From assembly GCF_002567005.1 (NCBI RefSeq), contig NZ_NUZU01000019.1:1-64000 (forward strand): DNA of 64,000 bases, given 5' to 3'. This document shows, one piece after another, positions 35,244-44,255 of this stretch; the first letter of the stretch is position 1; every line of letters begins with the position of its first letter. Both the position numbers and the translations under genes were made by a program. This stretch comes from Bacillus sp. AFS073361 (GTDB lineage: Bacteria; Bacillota; Bacilli; Bacillales; Cytobacillaceae). The notes under the pieces were generated by a model. It saw only the letters and a list, made by a program, of their open reading frames with translations, was not told where the DNA came from and did no database searches.

Positions 35244-36023
35244 TTAAATTAAACCAAGACGCTCTAATCCATAACGGACACCGTCTTCTTCGGCGGAGAG
35301 TGTGACCATATTGGCCATTGCTTTCAATTCATCACGGGCATTTCCCATGGCGACTCCCATTCCGACTAGTGACAGCATTTCCATATCATTTAAACCATCG
35401 CCAAAGGCAACGGCCTCATCAGGTGCAATCCCAAGTTTTTCTAATAATTTACTAAGTCCCACTGCTTTGTTTGAGTTAGACAAATTCACATCACAGGTTC
35501 GTGCCCCTGAACTCCATCTGCGGAAATCCAGTTCTGGAACCTTTGACTGATAGGATAATTCCTCTTCCAGATCGCAATGAAGGAAGATTTGATAAATATC
35601 CTGGTCTTTCCAAAATTGCGGCGGGGCCAGCTCCGGTTTCCATGGATCATGCTGGTACGCTTCTACGACGAAGGGATGTTCTAAATGCGTGACTTTAAAA
35701 CTCGTATCGCCTAAATAAGTCAGCGGATGTTGTAAGTCATTGGATAATTGATGGACTCTTTCTAATACTTGCTTATCAATCGAACTCTTGTATATTTCTT
35801 TTCCTTCATGGAAGGCAAAGGAACCGTTAAAAAAGACCATCGAGTCGACCCCAGTTTCTTGAATAATCGACTCAGTAAAGTAAGGTGCTCTCCCGGTAGC
35901 AATCACCACTTTCGTCTGTTTCTCTTTTAACCTCTGGATGGCATCCTTTGTGGCATGACTAAGTGTTTTTCCATGCGGGAGGATGGTTCCGTCTATATCT
36001 AAGATGACAACCTTATAATTCAT
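35244..36023 (-). CDS. Cof-type HAD-IIB family hydrolase
   Basis: Haloacid-dehalogenase-type phosphatase, 259 aa. Motif I VILDIDGTILPHG with nucleophile and acid Asp, motif II ATGRAPYF, and motif III/IV AVAFGDGLNDMEMLSLVGMG with AMGNARDELK. Relatives dephosphorylate sugar phosphates or flavin nucleotides. ATG 36023 is chosen (GGGAG 7 nt upstream); an in-frame ATG at 36077 would add 18 residues not found in the family. Confidence 0.9.
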   Translation of the reverse strand: MNYKVVILDIDGTILPHGKTLSHATKDAIQRLKEKQTKVVIATGRAPYFTESIIQETGVDSMVFFNGSFAFHEGKEIYKSSIDKQVLERVHQLSNDLQHPLTYLGDTSFKVTHLEHPFVVEAYQHDPWKPELAPPQFWKDQDIYQIFLHCDLEEELSYQSKVPELDFRRWSSGARTCDVNLSNSNKAVGLSKLLEKLGIAPDEAVAFGDGLNDMEMLSLVGMGVAMGNARDELKAMANMVTLSAEEDGVRYGLERLGLI

Positions 36024-36353
36024 AAAACACGCTCCCATAAATTCTTTCACAGATATTTCTATAGCAAAGTATAACATGTTCCAAGAAAAACCCTATGCAA
36101 AACACACCTAAACAGGAACATTTATGATCGATGGGGATCTATTATATAGGTTCAGGATATTCCCAGTCAAATTTAACAGAAAATCCGACTAGGTATGTTC
36201 CATTTTTTTATTAACGATAATTACATTATGTAAACTTAGAGGCGGAATTTGAAAAGGATTCATAGAACATGAAGGTCTCGGGCAAAATGTGAAAATGATA
36301 ATGGTTTCTTTTATTATGGAAAAAACACAACACGCATTAGGGGAGGTATTTCT
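36024..36353. other. Intergenic region with Fur-box-like sequence
   Basis: 330 bp without a gene. At 36291-36309 (start GAAAATGATAATGG) 14 of 19 bases fit the classical Fur box, shortly before the 51-codon gene. Otherwise AT-rich with no RNA structure I recognise. Confidence 0.35.
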
Positions 36354-36509
36354 GTGGATCAAATAGAGAAAAAGCGAAAACTACTTCGTGATTACGGCTA
36401 TCCTGAAAAAGCCATTCCGAGATTAATGGAGGAAATAAGTTCGATGGACTACAATAGGCTGGAAAAACTGATTTTGCCATATAACGACATAACGTCAGAA
36501 AAATCCTAA
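36354..36509 (+). CDS. Small basic protein, 51 aa
   Basis: GTG 36354 with GGGGAGG 8 nt upstream. It reads MDQIEKKRKLLRDYGYPEKA and then IPRLMEEISSMDYNRLEKLI, which looks like two amphipathic helices rich in Lys, Arg and Glu. A strong bidirectional terminator follows 10 nt after the stop. It has no recognised family. A Fur-box-like sequence upstream raises the possibility of an iron-responsive small regulator (inference, weak). Confidence 0.65.
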   Translation: MDQIEKKRKLLRDYGYPEKAIPRLMEEISSMDYNRLEKLILPYNDITSEKS

Positions 36510-36518
36510 TAACTGAAG

Positions 36519-36551
36519 CAAAAAAAGACTCCAACCCAGGAGTCTTTTTTT
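36519..36551 (+). terminator. Bidirectional terminator between the 51-aa gene and yugP
   Basis: AAAAAAGACTCC / GGAGTCTTTTTT stem with a short loop. Confidence 0.88.
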
Positions 36552-36557
36552 AACTTC

Positions 36558-37238
36558 TTAATCTTCATTATTTTGCATTCCAGTAAACATGAGTACAAAA
36601 CGGAGTAATTCTGCTACTGCTACTACAGTTGCTGCTACGTACGTAAGCGCAGCCGCGTTTAGCACTTTTTTCGCTCGATACTCTTCTTCATTTCTAATCA
36701 GACCAGAACCAACCATTACATCCAGAGCTCTGGAACTCGCATTGAATTCGACAGGTAACGTAACTACCTGAAACAGAACGGCAGCGCCCATAGCGATAAT
36801 TCCAAGTAATAAAAAGTTGGCAGAGGATAAGAGAATACCGATTAAAATCAAGATAAATGAAAAATTTGAGCCAATATTTGCGACTGGTACCAATGCATGT
36901 CTTACACGTAAAGGTACATAACCATCCTTTTGTTGTAAACAATGGCCAACCTCGTGAATGGCAACGGATATCGAAGCAATCGAGGTCCCATGGTAGTTCG
37001 TTGAGGAAAGCCTAACACTTCTACTTCTTGGATCGTAGTGGTCCGATAAGTGACCTCTCACTTCTTCTACAGATACGTCGTATAAGCCATTTTGATCCAA
37101 GATTCTTCTAGCAGCCTGGGCACCCGTAAATCCAGAAGATGAGCCTACTTTCAAAAATTTAGAGTAGGTACTCCTTAAATACATCTGCACAAATATTGGA
37201 ATTATCATGATTAGAATAAAATAAACGATAAAACCCAT
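36558..37238 (-). CDS. yugP: Membrane zinc metallopeptidase, YugP-like
   Basis: Membrane-bound Zn-dependent protease of the YugP family, 226 aa. It has an N-terminal membrane helix (FIVYFILIMIIPIFVQMYL), the HExxH motif in VAIHEVGHCLQQKDGY, and further hydrophobic segments (NFSFILILIGILLSSANFLL and the region near LTYVAATVVAVAELLRFVL). The strict NYHGTSIASISVAIHEVGH context identifies the family. Physiological substrate unknown. Single gene with a shared terminator. Confidence 0.9.
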   Translation of the reverse strand: MGFIVYFILIMIIPIFVQMYLRSTYSKFLKVGSSSGFTGAQAARRILDQNGLYDVSVEEVRGHLSDHYDPRSRSVRLSSTNYHGTSIASISVAIHEVGHCLQQKDGYVPLRVRHALVPVANIGSNFSFILILIGILLSSANFLLLGIIAMGAAVLFQVVTLPVEFNASSRALDVMVGSGLIRNEEEYRAKKVLNAAALTYVAATVVAVAELLRFVLMFTGMQNNED

Positions 37239-37319
37239 AATGCATACTCCTTCTCAAGATGCTATTTTATATACATTATTATACTTTAAGGGACACTTTT
37301 TTAGTAATAATGTGCTTGT

Positions 37320-37354
37320 TAAAAAAAGGACTAACCAATTTGGTCAGTCCTTTT
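37320..37354 (-). terminator. Terminator of the EamA transporter gene
   Basis: On the minus strand AAAAGGACT...AGTCCTTTTTTT around a loop containing ACCAAATTGGT. Confidence 0.8.
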
Positions 37355-37369
37355 ACTCGAGTATTTTAA

Positions 37370-38296
37370 TTAAATAGCACGGTTGACCGTACTTATTTTT
37401 TTCTTAAATATCTTCGGATTTGTTCCAATATAAACACCAGATAGGACAAAGGCTGCTCCAATTCCATGAGACAAAGTGAAGGTTTCATTTAAAAAGATGG
37501 TTGCCATCAAGACGGCCGATACTGGCATGACATTAATAAAAATCGAAGCTTTTGCCGCACCAATTTCCTTGATCCCGTAATAATACATAATAAATGCCAC
37601 CACTGTTACGAAAATACTCATATGGGTGATGGCTATCCAGGTTGAAATGTCAGCATGCTGTACATCTTTCCAAGTGGTTTCCACTAATGCAAATGGTAAT
37701 AAAAATAATGTACCAAAAGCTACGGCATAAGTAGTAGATTCGACTGAACTAAATTTTTTTAAAACCACTTTGCCAACGACGCTGTACAAGGCCCAACAAA
37801 TCACCGCACCAAGTAAAACAAAATCGATCGTTTCAAAGCCTATCTCCACCAGTGAAAGCACATGACCATCTGTAATGATAAAAGTTACCCCAATAAGAGC
37901 AGTCACCATACCAATTATATGGTTCTTGGTAATCGTCTCTTTTAAAAAGATGCCTGACAAAAGAACAATTAAAACTGGATTTGACGCAATAAATAAGGAA
38001 CTCTTAATTACCGGTGCATGTTTGGTAGCAATAAAAAAGCATATATTATAAAGTGCTATTCCAGTTAAACCTAAAACCGCAAACAAGCTATAGTCTTTAA
38101 GAGTAGGCCTGATCCGATTTTTTTCAGTTAACCACATCAGCGGGAACAATAGGACAGAAGCTCCTAAAAAACGTAAAAAAGCAACTGTAGCCGGTTCAAA
38201 GTCTTGAACAGCAATTTTTCCAGCAATAAATGCACTTCCCCATGTCGCCGTAGCGAAAATCAACATTCCATATATAAGCCATTGCTTTTTTTTCAT
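37370..38296 (-). CDS. EamA family (drug/metabolite) transporter
   Basis: Ten-helix DMT-superfamily permease, 308 aa, made of two EamA repeats: FATATWGSAFIAGKIAVQDF in the first and VICWALYSVVGKVVLKKF in the second, with the closing LNETFTLSHGIGAAFVLSGV typical of the group. Likely an exporter of amino acids or small metabolites. The MocR regulator at 38834 is divergent but separated by a small gene; such regulators often control EamA-type exporters, so a link is possible (inference). Confidence 0.88.
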   Translation of the reverse strand: MKKKQWLIYGMLIFATATWGSAFIAGKIAVQDFEPATVAFLRFLGASVLLFPLMWLTEKNRIRPTLKDYSLFAVLGLTGIALYNICFFIATKHAPVIKSSLFIASNPVLIVLLSGIFLKETITKNHIIGMVTALIGVTFIITDGHVLSLVEIGFETIDFVLLGAVICWALYSVVGKVVLKKFSSVESTTYAVAFGTLFLLPFALVETTWKDVQHADISTWIAITHMSIFVTVVAFIMYYYGIKEIGAAKASIFINVMPVSAVLMATIFLNETFTLSHGIGAAFVLSGVYIGTNPKIFKKKISTVNRAI

Positions 38297-38482
38297 GTAT
38301 GTCCCTTCAATCTATTAAAAGTAATAATTAGAATTGTAACATTTTTTTCGGATTTCGAAATAATTATTTTTAATAGATTTTGAATTATGCGATAAATAGG
38401 GGAAATTAAAATTATTTCTTTTGTTTATTTCTAAACGAAATTTTTTAAACTTATTATGTGTGTTCTGCTAAAGTTTTATGAT

Positions 38483-38674
38483 TTAGCTTATACTGATATA
38501 CCAAGCCAAGCCCCCAATTGCAGCTAAGATGACAATGGCATAAATAGCGGTCAACCGTATCGTGTTTTGTTTTGTGGAACTTTTATAGTCCTCATCCGGT
38601 TTCCCAGTAAGTGCTAAGGTACCAATAAGGGCACCAATTAAAACAACAATGATAAGAATCATGCCAAACGTCAT
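38483..38674 (-). CDS. Small two-helix membrane protein, 63 aa
   Basis: Helix 1 MILIIVVLIGALIGTLALTG, a polar loop GKPDEDYKSSTKQNT, and helix 2 LTAIYAIVILAAIGGLAWYI. It starts at ATG 38674 with GAGG 11 nt upstream. No family recognised. It lies between the EamA exporter and the MocR regulator and is oriented like the exporter. Confidence 0.7.
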   Translation of the reverse strand: MTFGMILIIVVLIGALIGTLALTGKPDEDYKSSTKQNTIRLTAIYAIVILAAIGGLAWYISIS

Positions 38675-38833
38675 AGTATTTCATCCTCACTATATGATAA
38701 AATTATTGATTTTTCATTAGACATAGTATGATTCCTATATTAAGGTTAAAGTTATAAAAAATGACCAGCCAATTACTAAAAAAATGGACCATCCACTTTT
38801 ACTGTCACAAGTAATTGGAAAGGAGTGAGTTGG

Positions 38834-40264
38834 GTGGATTGGAGACCCGATCGAACAACTAAAAGACCAATTTATAAACAAATTGCTGATTACATTGAAC
38901 AAGGTATTGCCACAGGCCATTTTTCACCGGAAACCATGTTACCTTCAGAAAGGGCCTTAGCTGAAGAGCTGCAAGTGAATCGTAGTACAGTGGTAGCCGC
39001 ATATGAAGAACTGCAGTCAATGGGGATTGTTGAGAGAAAAAAAGGTAGTGGGACCATTGTGAGTACGGATATTTGGGGGCTCGAACATAGACGGATTCCA
39101 AACTGGGGTAGATATTTGGAGCGTGGCTCATTTCTTCCCAACCTTCCTGTTGTTCAAAGAATTCGTAAGGAAACCCAAGATAATGACCTTATTAATATGG
39201 CAAGTGGTGAATTGTCATCTAGTTTATTTCCAAATGAGCAATTCCAACATATTCTATCCGCGCATCCTTTTACAGGCTATCTTGGCTATGACGATCCGCA
39301 AGGAAATGAAGAATTAAGGTGTACGATTGCCGATCATGTGAATGAATATAAGAAAATTAATACAACTTCTTCTTCGATTCTTATCACATCGGGTGCACAG
39401 CAAGCACTGCATCTGATTGTCCAATGCCTGCTTAAACCTGGTGACGCTGTGGCAATTGAAGATCCATCCTATTGTTATTCTCTGCCCATTTTCCAGACGG
39501 CAGGTTTAAAAATCTTCCGATTGCCTGTGGATTCAAATGGGGTAAATCCGGAAGACCTTGTTCAACTACATAAGAAACATAGAATAAGAATGGTATTCCT
39601 AAATCCCGATTATCAAAACCCAACGGGAAAGGTTCTTTCCCTGCAACGGCGTCAACGAATTTTAAACATTTCAGCAGAATTTGGAATTCCAATTATTGAA
39701 GATGACCCCTATAGTTTGACCTCCTTTGATGGAGTGGTAAATCCATCGTTAAAATCAATGGATGATAATGGGAATGTTCTATATATTAGTTCGTTGTCGA
39801 AAATTATTGCTTCAGGATTACGAATCGGTTGGGTTATTGGCCCCTCAAAGGTCATTCAACGGCTTGCTGACGCCAAACAACAAGTTGATTTTGGACACAG
39901 TGTATTTCCTCAATGGGTGGCGAACGAATTTCTCAAGTCACAGTCCTATGATACACATATACAATTTTTAAGAAAACAGCTTGAACAACGGAGAGATCAA
40001 CTTGTTCAAAGTCTTAATCAACTATTGGGTGAAAAAGTTTCCTTCTCTATTCCAGATGGGGGGATTCATCTGTGGTGTAAAGTGAACAGACCTATCGACG
40101 TGCAGAAATTACTGGAGGAATCAATCAAGAAGGGAATTGCCTTTGTCCCAGGAAATGTTTTAGGCACTGAAAAAGGGTGTCTCCGTTTTACCTATGGCAG
40201 GGCGGAAACAAATTTGATTCATGAGGGTATTAATAGATTTTCACAGGCATTAAAGAATCTATAA
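38834..40264 (+). CDS. MocR-type (GntR HTH plus aminotransferase domain) transcriptional regulator
   Basis: PLP-binding regulator, 476 aa. The N-terminal winged helix (about 10-75: PIYKQIADYIEQGIATGHF, LPSERALAEELQVNRSTVVA, MGIVERKKGSGT) is fused to a class I aminotransferase-like domain with NPDYQNPTGKVLSL and the PLP Lys in YISSLSKIIASGLRIGW. GTG 38834 is preferred over GTG 38825, since AAGGAG lies right before the latter. Family members include PdxR, GabR and the ectoine regulator EnuR; here it sits 13 kb from the ectoine island, next to an exporter and pcp, so no target can be assigned. Confidence 0.88.
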   Translation: MDWRPDRTTKRPIYKQIADYIEQGIATGHFSPETMLPSERALAEELQVNRSTVVAAYEELQSMGIVERKKGSGTIVSTDIWGLEHRRIPNWGRYLERGSFLPNLPVVQRIRKETQDNDLINMASGELSSSLFPNEQFQHILSAHPFTGYLGYDDPQGNEELRCTIADHVNEYKKINTTSSSILITSGAQQALHLIVQCLLKPGDAVAIEDPSYCYSLPIFQTAGLKIFRLPVDSNGVNPEDLVQLHKKHRIRMVFLNPDYQNPTGKVLSLQRRQRILNISAEFGIPIIEDDPYSLTSFDGVVNPSLKSMDDNGNVLYISSLSKIIASGLRIGWVIGPSKVIQRLADAKQQVDFGHSVFPQWVANEFLKSQSYDTHIQFLRKQLEQRRDQLVQSLNQLLGEKVSFSIPDGGIHLWCKVNRPIDVQKLLEESIKKGIAFVPGNVLGTEKGCLRFTYGRAETNLIHEGINRFSQALKNL

Positions 40265-40294
40265 AGTAAATAATTAGTAGAAAGGATAATGACG

Positions 40295-40942
40295 ATGAAA
40301 AAGATACTTATTACTGGCTTTGACCCATTTGGAGGAGAGCCCGTTAATCCTGCGCATGAAGCGGTAAAGTTATTACAAGGAAAAGAAATTGCAGGCTGCG
40401 AAGTGATCACAAGAGAAATCCCCACGGTTTTTGGCAAAGCGATTACTAGTCTTAAAGAAGCGATCGCTGAACTAAATCCAGATATAGTCATTTGTGTCGG
40501 CCAAGCAGGGGGGCGTGCCACAATCACGCCTGAACGTGTGGCAATTAATGTAGACGACGCCAGAATCCCAGATAACGAGAATAAACAGCCAATTGATAAA
40601 GAGATTGTCCCGGGGGGACCAACAGCTTATTTCTCTAAATTGCCAGTCAAGGCTATGGTGAAAAAGATGACGGAGAACGGAATTCCTGCTTCCGTTTCAA
40701 ACACAGCTGGAACATTCGTCTGCAATCATATTTTTTATGGGTTGATGAATCTTATTGAAACTAGCCGCAAAGACATCCGAGGCGGCTTTATCCATATTCC
40801 CTTTATCCCTGAACAAATTGTCCGTAACCCCGGTCAACCAAGCATGAGTCTAGAATTAATTGTAAAGGGTCTGGAATTATCCATTGAAGCTGTAATTTTA
40901 AATGAGCAAGATATTGCAGCAGTTGGCGGGGAGATTAGCTAA
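40295..40942 (+). CDS. pcp: Pyroglutamyl-peptidase I (pyrrolidone carboxyl peptidase)
   Basis: Cysteine peptidase of family C15 that removes N-terminal pyroglutamate, 215 aa, the usual length. Motifs: [35 protein letters not shown], catalytic Cys in [15 protein letters not shown], and His in [15 protein letters not shown] 40295 has AAAGG 9 nt upstream, whereas ATG 40289 is too close. It follows the MocR gene by 30 nt and may be cotranscribed. A MITE-like element lies 6 nt after the stop. Confidence 0.95.
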   Translation: MKKILITGFDPFGGEPVNPAHEAVKLLQGKEIAGCEVITREIPTVFGKAITSLKEAIAELNPDIVICVGQAGGRATITPERVAINVDDARIPDNENKQPIDKEIVPGGPTAYFSKLPVKAMVKKMTENGIPASVSNTAGTFVCNHIFYGLMNLIETSRKDIRGGFIHIPFIPEQIVRNPGQPSMSLELIVKGLELSIEAVILNEQDIAAVGGEIS

Positions 40943-40948
40943 TTATAA

Positions 40949-41040
40949 GGCTGTGTTAAAGGTTAATATTGATTTTGGCACTCTGTTGTGGAAAGCGAAG
41001 TGCCTGGAACGAAAATCAACAGAACCAGTTTAACACAGCC
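40949..41040. mobile_element. MITE-like element, short version (92 bp)
   Basis: Bounded by perfect 12-bp terminal inverted repeats GGCTGTGTTAAA/TTTAACACAGCC and flanked by AATTATAA and AATAATAA (7 of 8 identical), a likely 8-bp target duplication. Its two ends match those of the 186-bp element at 45501, while the GC-rich core is missing, so it is an internal-deletion derivative. No coding capacity. Confidence 0.8.
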
Positions 41041-41453
41041 AATAATAAAGAAATAATGTAAGGATTTCATACGCAATGGAGGACAGATTCTGTTCTCCTG
41101 ATTATAATCCTCTATATGGTATGGAATCTATTCAGGAAGAAATATCTAATCCTTGATTCACACTTTACATAACATAAAAAAATTAACCTAAATCATACTA
41201 CTATTTGTCCAATGACAGGAAGAATTAGAGAGATATAATATAAGGTAGAGAAGTAGGTTTTTAACCTTTTGCTTTGCCTCAACCATAGGGACGGCAAATA
41301 GGACCCTGCTGGCAGGAGTTGAAGGATAGAGGGGGGATGTTATGGGGAGATAGTAAAATCCGCTGTGAATTTTTTAAATATTCGTTCAATTGAATTTACA
41401 CATCATTGTTTCACTAGAAAAGCATGTTAAATAACCAATAAGGGGGAAATTTG
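41041..41453. other. Long leader upstream of the NCS1 permease gene
   Basis: About 410 bp without a gene. Near 41276-41325 there are two nested short stems, TTTGCC/GGCAAA and CCTGC/GCAGG, and a segment near 41101-41150 is only vaguely like a purine riboswitch core. I could not match a known riboswitch. The length and local GC richness suggest an untranslated regulatory leader. Confidence 0.35.
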
Positions 41454-42989
41454 TTGAAAACGCAAATTGAACAAAATGGTATTGTTACCCTGACGCCTGA
41501 AGCAGCTAATGGTTTAAGTAACAGTGAAATGTGGAATGATGACCTGCGCCCCACGACTATGAAGGAACATTCATGGAAAGGGCTGAACTTTGCTACTTTA
41601 TGGATTGGTATGTGCTTGTGTATTCCTGCTTATACGATGGCTAGTGGCTTGATTTCGTTAGGAATGAATTGGTGGCAGGCAATTGGAACGATTTTTCTTG
41701 GAAATGTCATTGTTCTTATCCCTATTTTATTAAATTCCCACGCTGGTACAAAGTTTGGCATTCCCTATCCGGTATTTGCTCGTTTATGGTTTGGCTCAAA
41801 AGGTGCCCATATCCCGGCTTTAGCTAGAGCGATTGTTGCTGCTGGGTGGTTTGGGATTAACACCTGGATTGGTACAGGTGCGATTGACACACTTTTATCG
41901 GCATCATTTGCCGCTTGGAGAAACATCCCAGGACATACGGCGATTGTATTTGCTTTGTTTTGGGGATTAAATGTAGTTGTTGCTTATAAAGGACCTCAAG
42001 CGATGAAAGTCCTTGGCTTAATTGCCACACCGATTGTAGGTATCTCTGCTATAATTCTTTTTATCTGGGCATTTACGAATGCAGGAGGCTGGGGGCCAAT
42101 CCTGGACACGCCATCAAAGTTCACGACCACAGGGGCATTTTTAAAAGTATTTTTTCCTGCATTAACCGGTGTCATTGCCTTTTGGGCAACACTTGCCTTG
42201 AATATTCCTGACTTTTGCCGCTATGCGAAAAGTCAAAAATCACAAATGTTGGCTCAAAGTTTCTCTCTTCCACTTACCATGAGTATCTTCTCCTTTATTG
42301 GAATTGCAGTCACATCTGCGACCGTAGTTATTTTCGGGACTGCACTCTGGGATCCCGTTCAATTGCTTGCAAAATTCCCGCCATTCGTTATCTTTTTGGG
42401 AACATTAATCATTGTCATTGCGTCCTTAACGATTAATGTCGGGGCAAACATTGTTGCACCGGCCCGTGCCATTGAAAATCTAAATCCAAGACGAATTACC
42501 TTTGGCATAGGGGCAATAATCACTGGAATCTTTGCAATCTTAATGCAGCCTTGGTATATCATGGAGAACTTTGGAAACTATATTTTTGGCTGGTTGGGAA
42601 CGTACGGTGCTTTACTTGGTCCGATTGATGGAATTGCCATTGCGGATTACTGGCTTGTTCGCAAGCGGCAAATGGCCCTTAACGAACTATATGATGTAAA
42701 CGGCCGCTATAGTTATACATCCGGTTTTAATAAAAACGGTGTTTACGCCCTGATAATTGGTGTCGCTGTTCCTGTACTTGGACTTCTCATCCCAGGTCTT
42801 CGCTTTTTGTGGGAAAATGCCTGGACATTCGGATTATTTATCTCGATTATCGCTTACACCTACTTAATGAGAGGGGATCAAAGTGTCCTAAAACCAGGGG
42901 AATATGAAAAGATTACAGCATTCAAATCGTCAACTCCTGGTAATAAAGCAGATTCAGTTGCACATAATGAAACAGAATTCTTTTATTAA
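41454..42989 (+). CDS. NCS1 family nucleobase/allantoin/hydantoin permease
   Basis: Cation-coupled transporter with about 12 helices, 511 aa. Family segments: LRPTTMKEHSWKGLNFATLW, MCLCIPAYTMASGLISLGM, NWWQAIGTIFLGNVIVLIPI, GIPYPVFARLWFGSKGAHIP, FGINTWIGTGA and NIPDFCRYAKSQKSQ. It resembles PucI-type allantoin permease and Mhp1 hydantoin permease rather than cytosine permease, but the substrate is unproved. Start TTG 41454 (or 41451) follows AGGGGGAAA. Standing alone, it has a long leader that may regulate it. Confidence 0.85.
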   Translation: MKTQIEQNGIVTLTPEAANGLSNSEMWNDDLRPTTMKEHSWKGLNFATLWIGMCLCIPAYTMASGLISLGMNWWQAIGTIFLGNVIVLIPILLNSHAGTKFGIPYPVFARLWFGSKGAHIPALARAIVAAGWFGINTWIGTGAIDTLLSASFAAWRNIPGHTAIVFALFWGLNVVVAYKGPQAMKVLGLIATPIVGISAIILFIWAFTNAGGWGPILDTPSKFTTTGAFLKVFFPALTGVIAFWATLALNIPDFCRYAKSQKSQMLAQSFSLPLTMSIFSFIGIAVTSATVVIFGTALWDPVQLLAKFPPFVIFLGTLIIVIASLTINVGANIVAPARAIENLNPRRITFGIGAIITGIFAILMQPWYIMENFGNYIFGWLGTYGALLGPIDGIAIADYWLVRKRQMALNELYDVNGRYSYTSGFNKNGVYALIIGVAVPVLGLLIPGLRFLWENAWTFGLFISIIAYTYLMRGDQSVLKPGEYEKITAFKSSTPGNKADSVAHNETEFFY

Positions 42990-42992
42990 AAA

Positions 42993-43033
42993 AATGAGTG
43001 TCAGGCACCTTTATGCCTGACACTCATTTTTGT
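42993..43033 (+). terminator. Terminator after the NCS1 permease
   Basis: AATGAGTGTCAGGCA / TGCCTGACACTCATTTTT, a long perfect stem with a small loop. Confidence 0.92.
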
Positions 43034-43171
43034 TTTACTTCTTAATAGTAAAAATCCGATTATTTTGAAATATATCGGGAAATGTAGGATAATTACGCTT
43101 GGTATTTCTTAAATTACATTTAAATATACTCAGGCCATAAGCGGCCTTAGCTTAATAGGAGGAGATTCTTT

Positions 43172-44254
43172 ATGGAAATAGGTGTGAGCACGTTTGTCGA
43201 GACCACGCCAGATGTGAAAACCTGGAAGGTAATTAGTCATGCGCAACGAATCCGTGAAGTGGTAGAGGAAATTGTCCTTGCAGATCAGGTTGGACTCGAT
43301 GTTTTTGGTGTCGGTGAGCATCATCGCGAGGATTTTGCTGCCTCTTCTCCTGCCGTTGTGTTGGCTGCTGCCGCTTCACAAACCAATCGAATCCGATTAA
43401 CCAGTGCAGTAACGGTTCTTTCTTCCGCCGATCCGGTCCGAGTTTTTCAGGATTTTGCAACACTTGATGCAATTTCAAATGGCCGGGCCGAGATTATGGC
43501 AGGCAGAGGCTCTTTTATTGAGTCGTTTCCGCTGTTTGGCTATGATTTAAAAGACTATGATGAATTATTCGATCAGAAGCTAGAGCTATTATTAAAAATA
43601 CGAGAGTCGGAGAAAGTGACCTGGGATGGCGGCCATCGACCAGCTATCCAAAATCTCGGTGTGTACCCTAGGCCGGTTCAAGATCCTTTGCCTGTTTGGA
43701 TTGGAAGTGGAGGCAACCGTGATTCTGTGATTCGAGCAGGTCTGCTGGGGTTGCCACTCGTTCTAGCCATTATCGGCGGGCGCCCGTTGCAATTTGAGCC
43801 ACTTGTAAGACTTTATAAGAAAGCAGCCGTTCACGCTGGTCATGATGTGTCTAAACTAACGGTTGCCTCGCACTCGCACGGTTTCATTGCGGAAACGAGC
43901 GAAATAGCAGCTGAGAAGTTTTTCCCTTCCACCCAGCAGGTTATGAATAAATTAGGACGCGAGCGCGGATGGGGGATGTATGACCGTTCGAGCTTTGATG
44001 CGGCTCGCAGTTTGGAAGGAGCATTGTACGTAGGGGATTCGAAAACAGTAGCCGAGAAAATCATCCACCTAGGGAAGAATGTTGGAATCACACGGTTTAT
44101 GCTTCACTGTCCTGTTGGTTCCATGCCCCATAATGATGTAATGAAAGCCATCGAACTATTAGGAAAAGAAGTTGCTCCTATCGTTAGAAATGAAATAGGG
44201 AGATGGGAAGCTGAAAACGATCATGTGAATCCAATGAATCTGAAAGGTGATTAA
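43172..44254 (+). CDS. LLM class flavin-dependent oxidoreductase
   Basis: Second luciferase-like monooxygenase, 360 aa, from ATG 43172 (GGAGGAG upstream). Features: VFGVGEHHREDFAASSPAVV, AVTVLSSADPVRVFQDFATL, AEIMAGRGSFIESFPLFGYD, PLPVWIGSGGNRDSVIRAG and a C-terminal YVGDSKTVAEKI. It is not closely related to the copy at 26646. The AraC-type regulator starts 2 nt after its stop, so they are cotranscribed and the regulator may respond to its substrate or product (inference). Confidence 0.87.
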   Translation: MEIGVSTFVETTPDVKTWKVISHAQRIREVVEEIVLADQVGLDVFGVGEHHREDFAASSPAVVLAAAASQTNRIRLTSAVTVLSSADPVRVFQDFATLDAISNGRAEIMAGRGSFIESFPLFGYDLKDYDELFDQKLELLLKIRESEKVTWDGGHRPAIQNLGVYPRPVQDPLPVWIGSGGNRDSVIRAGLLGLPLVLAIIGGRPLQFEPLVRLYKKAAVHAGHDVSKLTVASHSHGFIAETSEIAAEKFFPSTQQVMNKLGRERGWGMYDRSSFDAARSLEGALYVGDSKTVAEKIIHLGKNVGITRFMLHCPVGSMPHNDVMKAIELLGKEVAPIVRNEIGRWEAENDHVNPMNLKGD

Positions 44255-44255
44255 A

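Noticed and set aside
38834..40264. MocR regulator as EnuR of the ectoine genes
   Set aside because: EnuR is a MocR protein, but this gene is 13 kb away beside an EamA exporter and pcp, and the island has its own PucR regulators; no positive evidence.
41100..41150. Purine riboswitch-like sequence (TATAATCCTCTATATGG)
   Set aside because: The 5' part recalls the J1/2-L2 region, but the conserved TTTCTACC and loop 3 bases are missing and no P1 pairing is found.
41271..41325. c-di-GMP-I-like riboswitch (GGGACGGCAAA)
   Set aside because: Only a short core word is similar; the required tetraloop-receptor architecture is not present.
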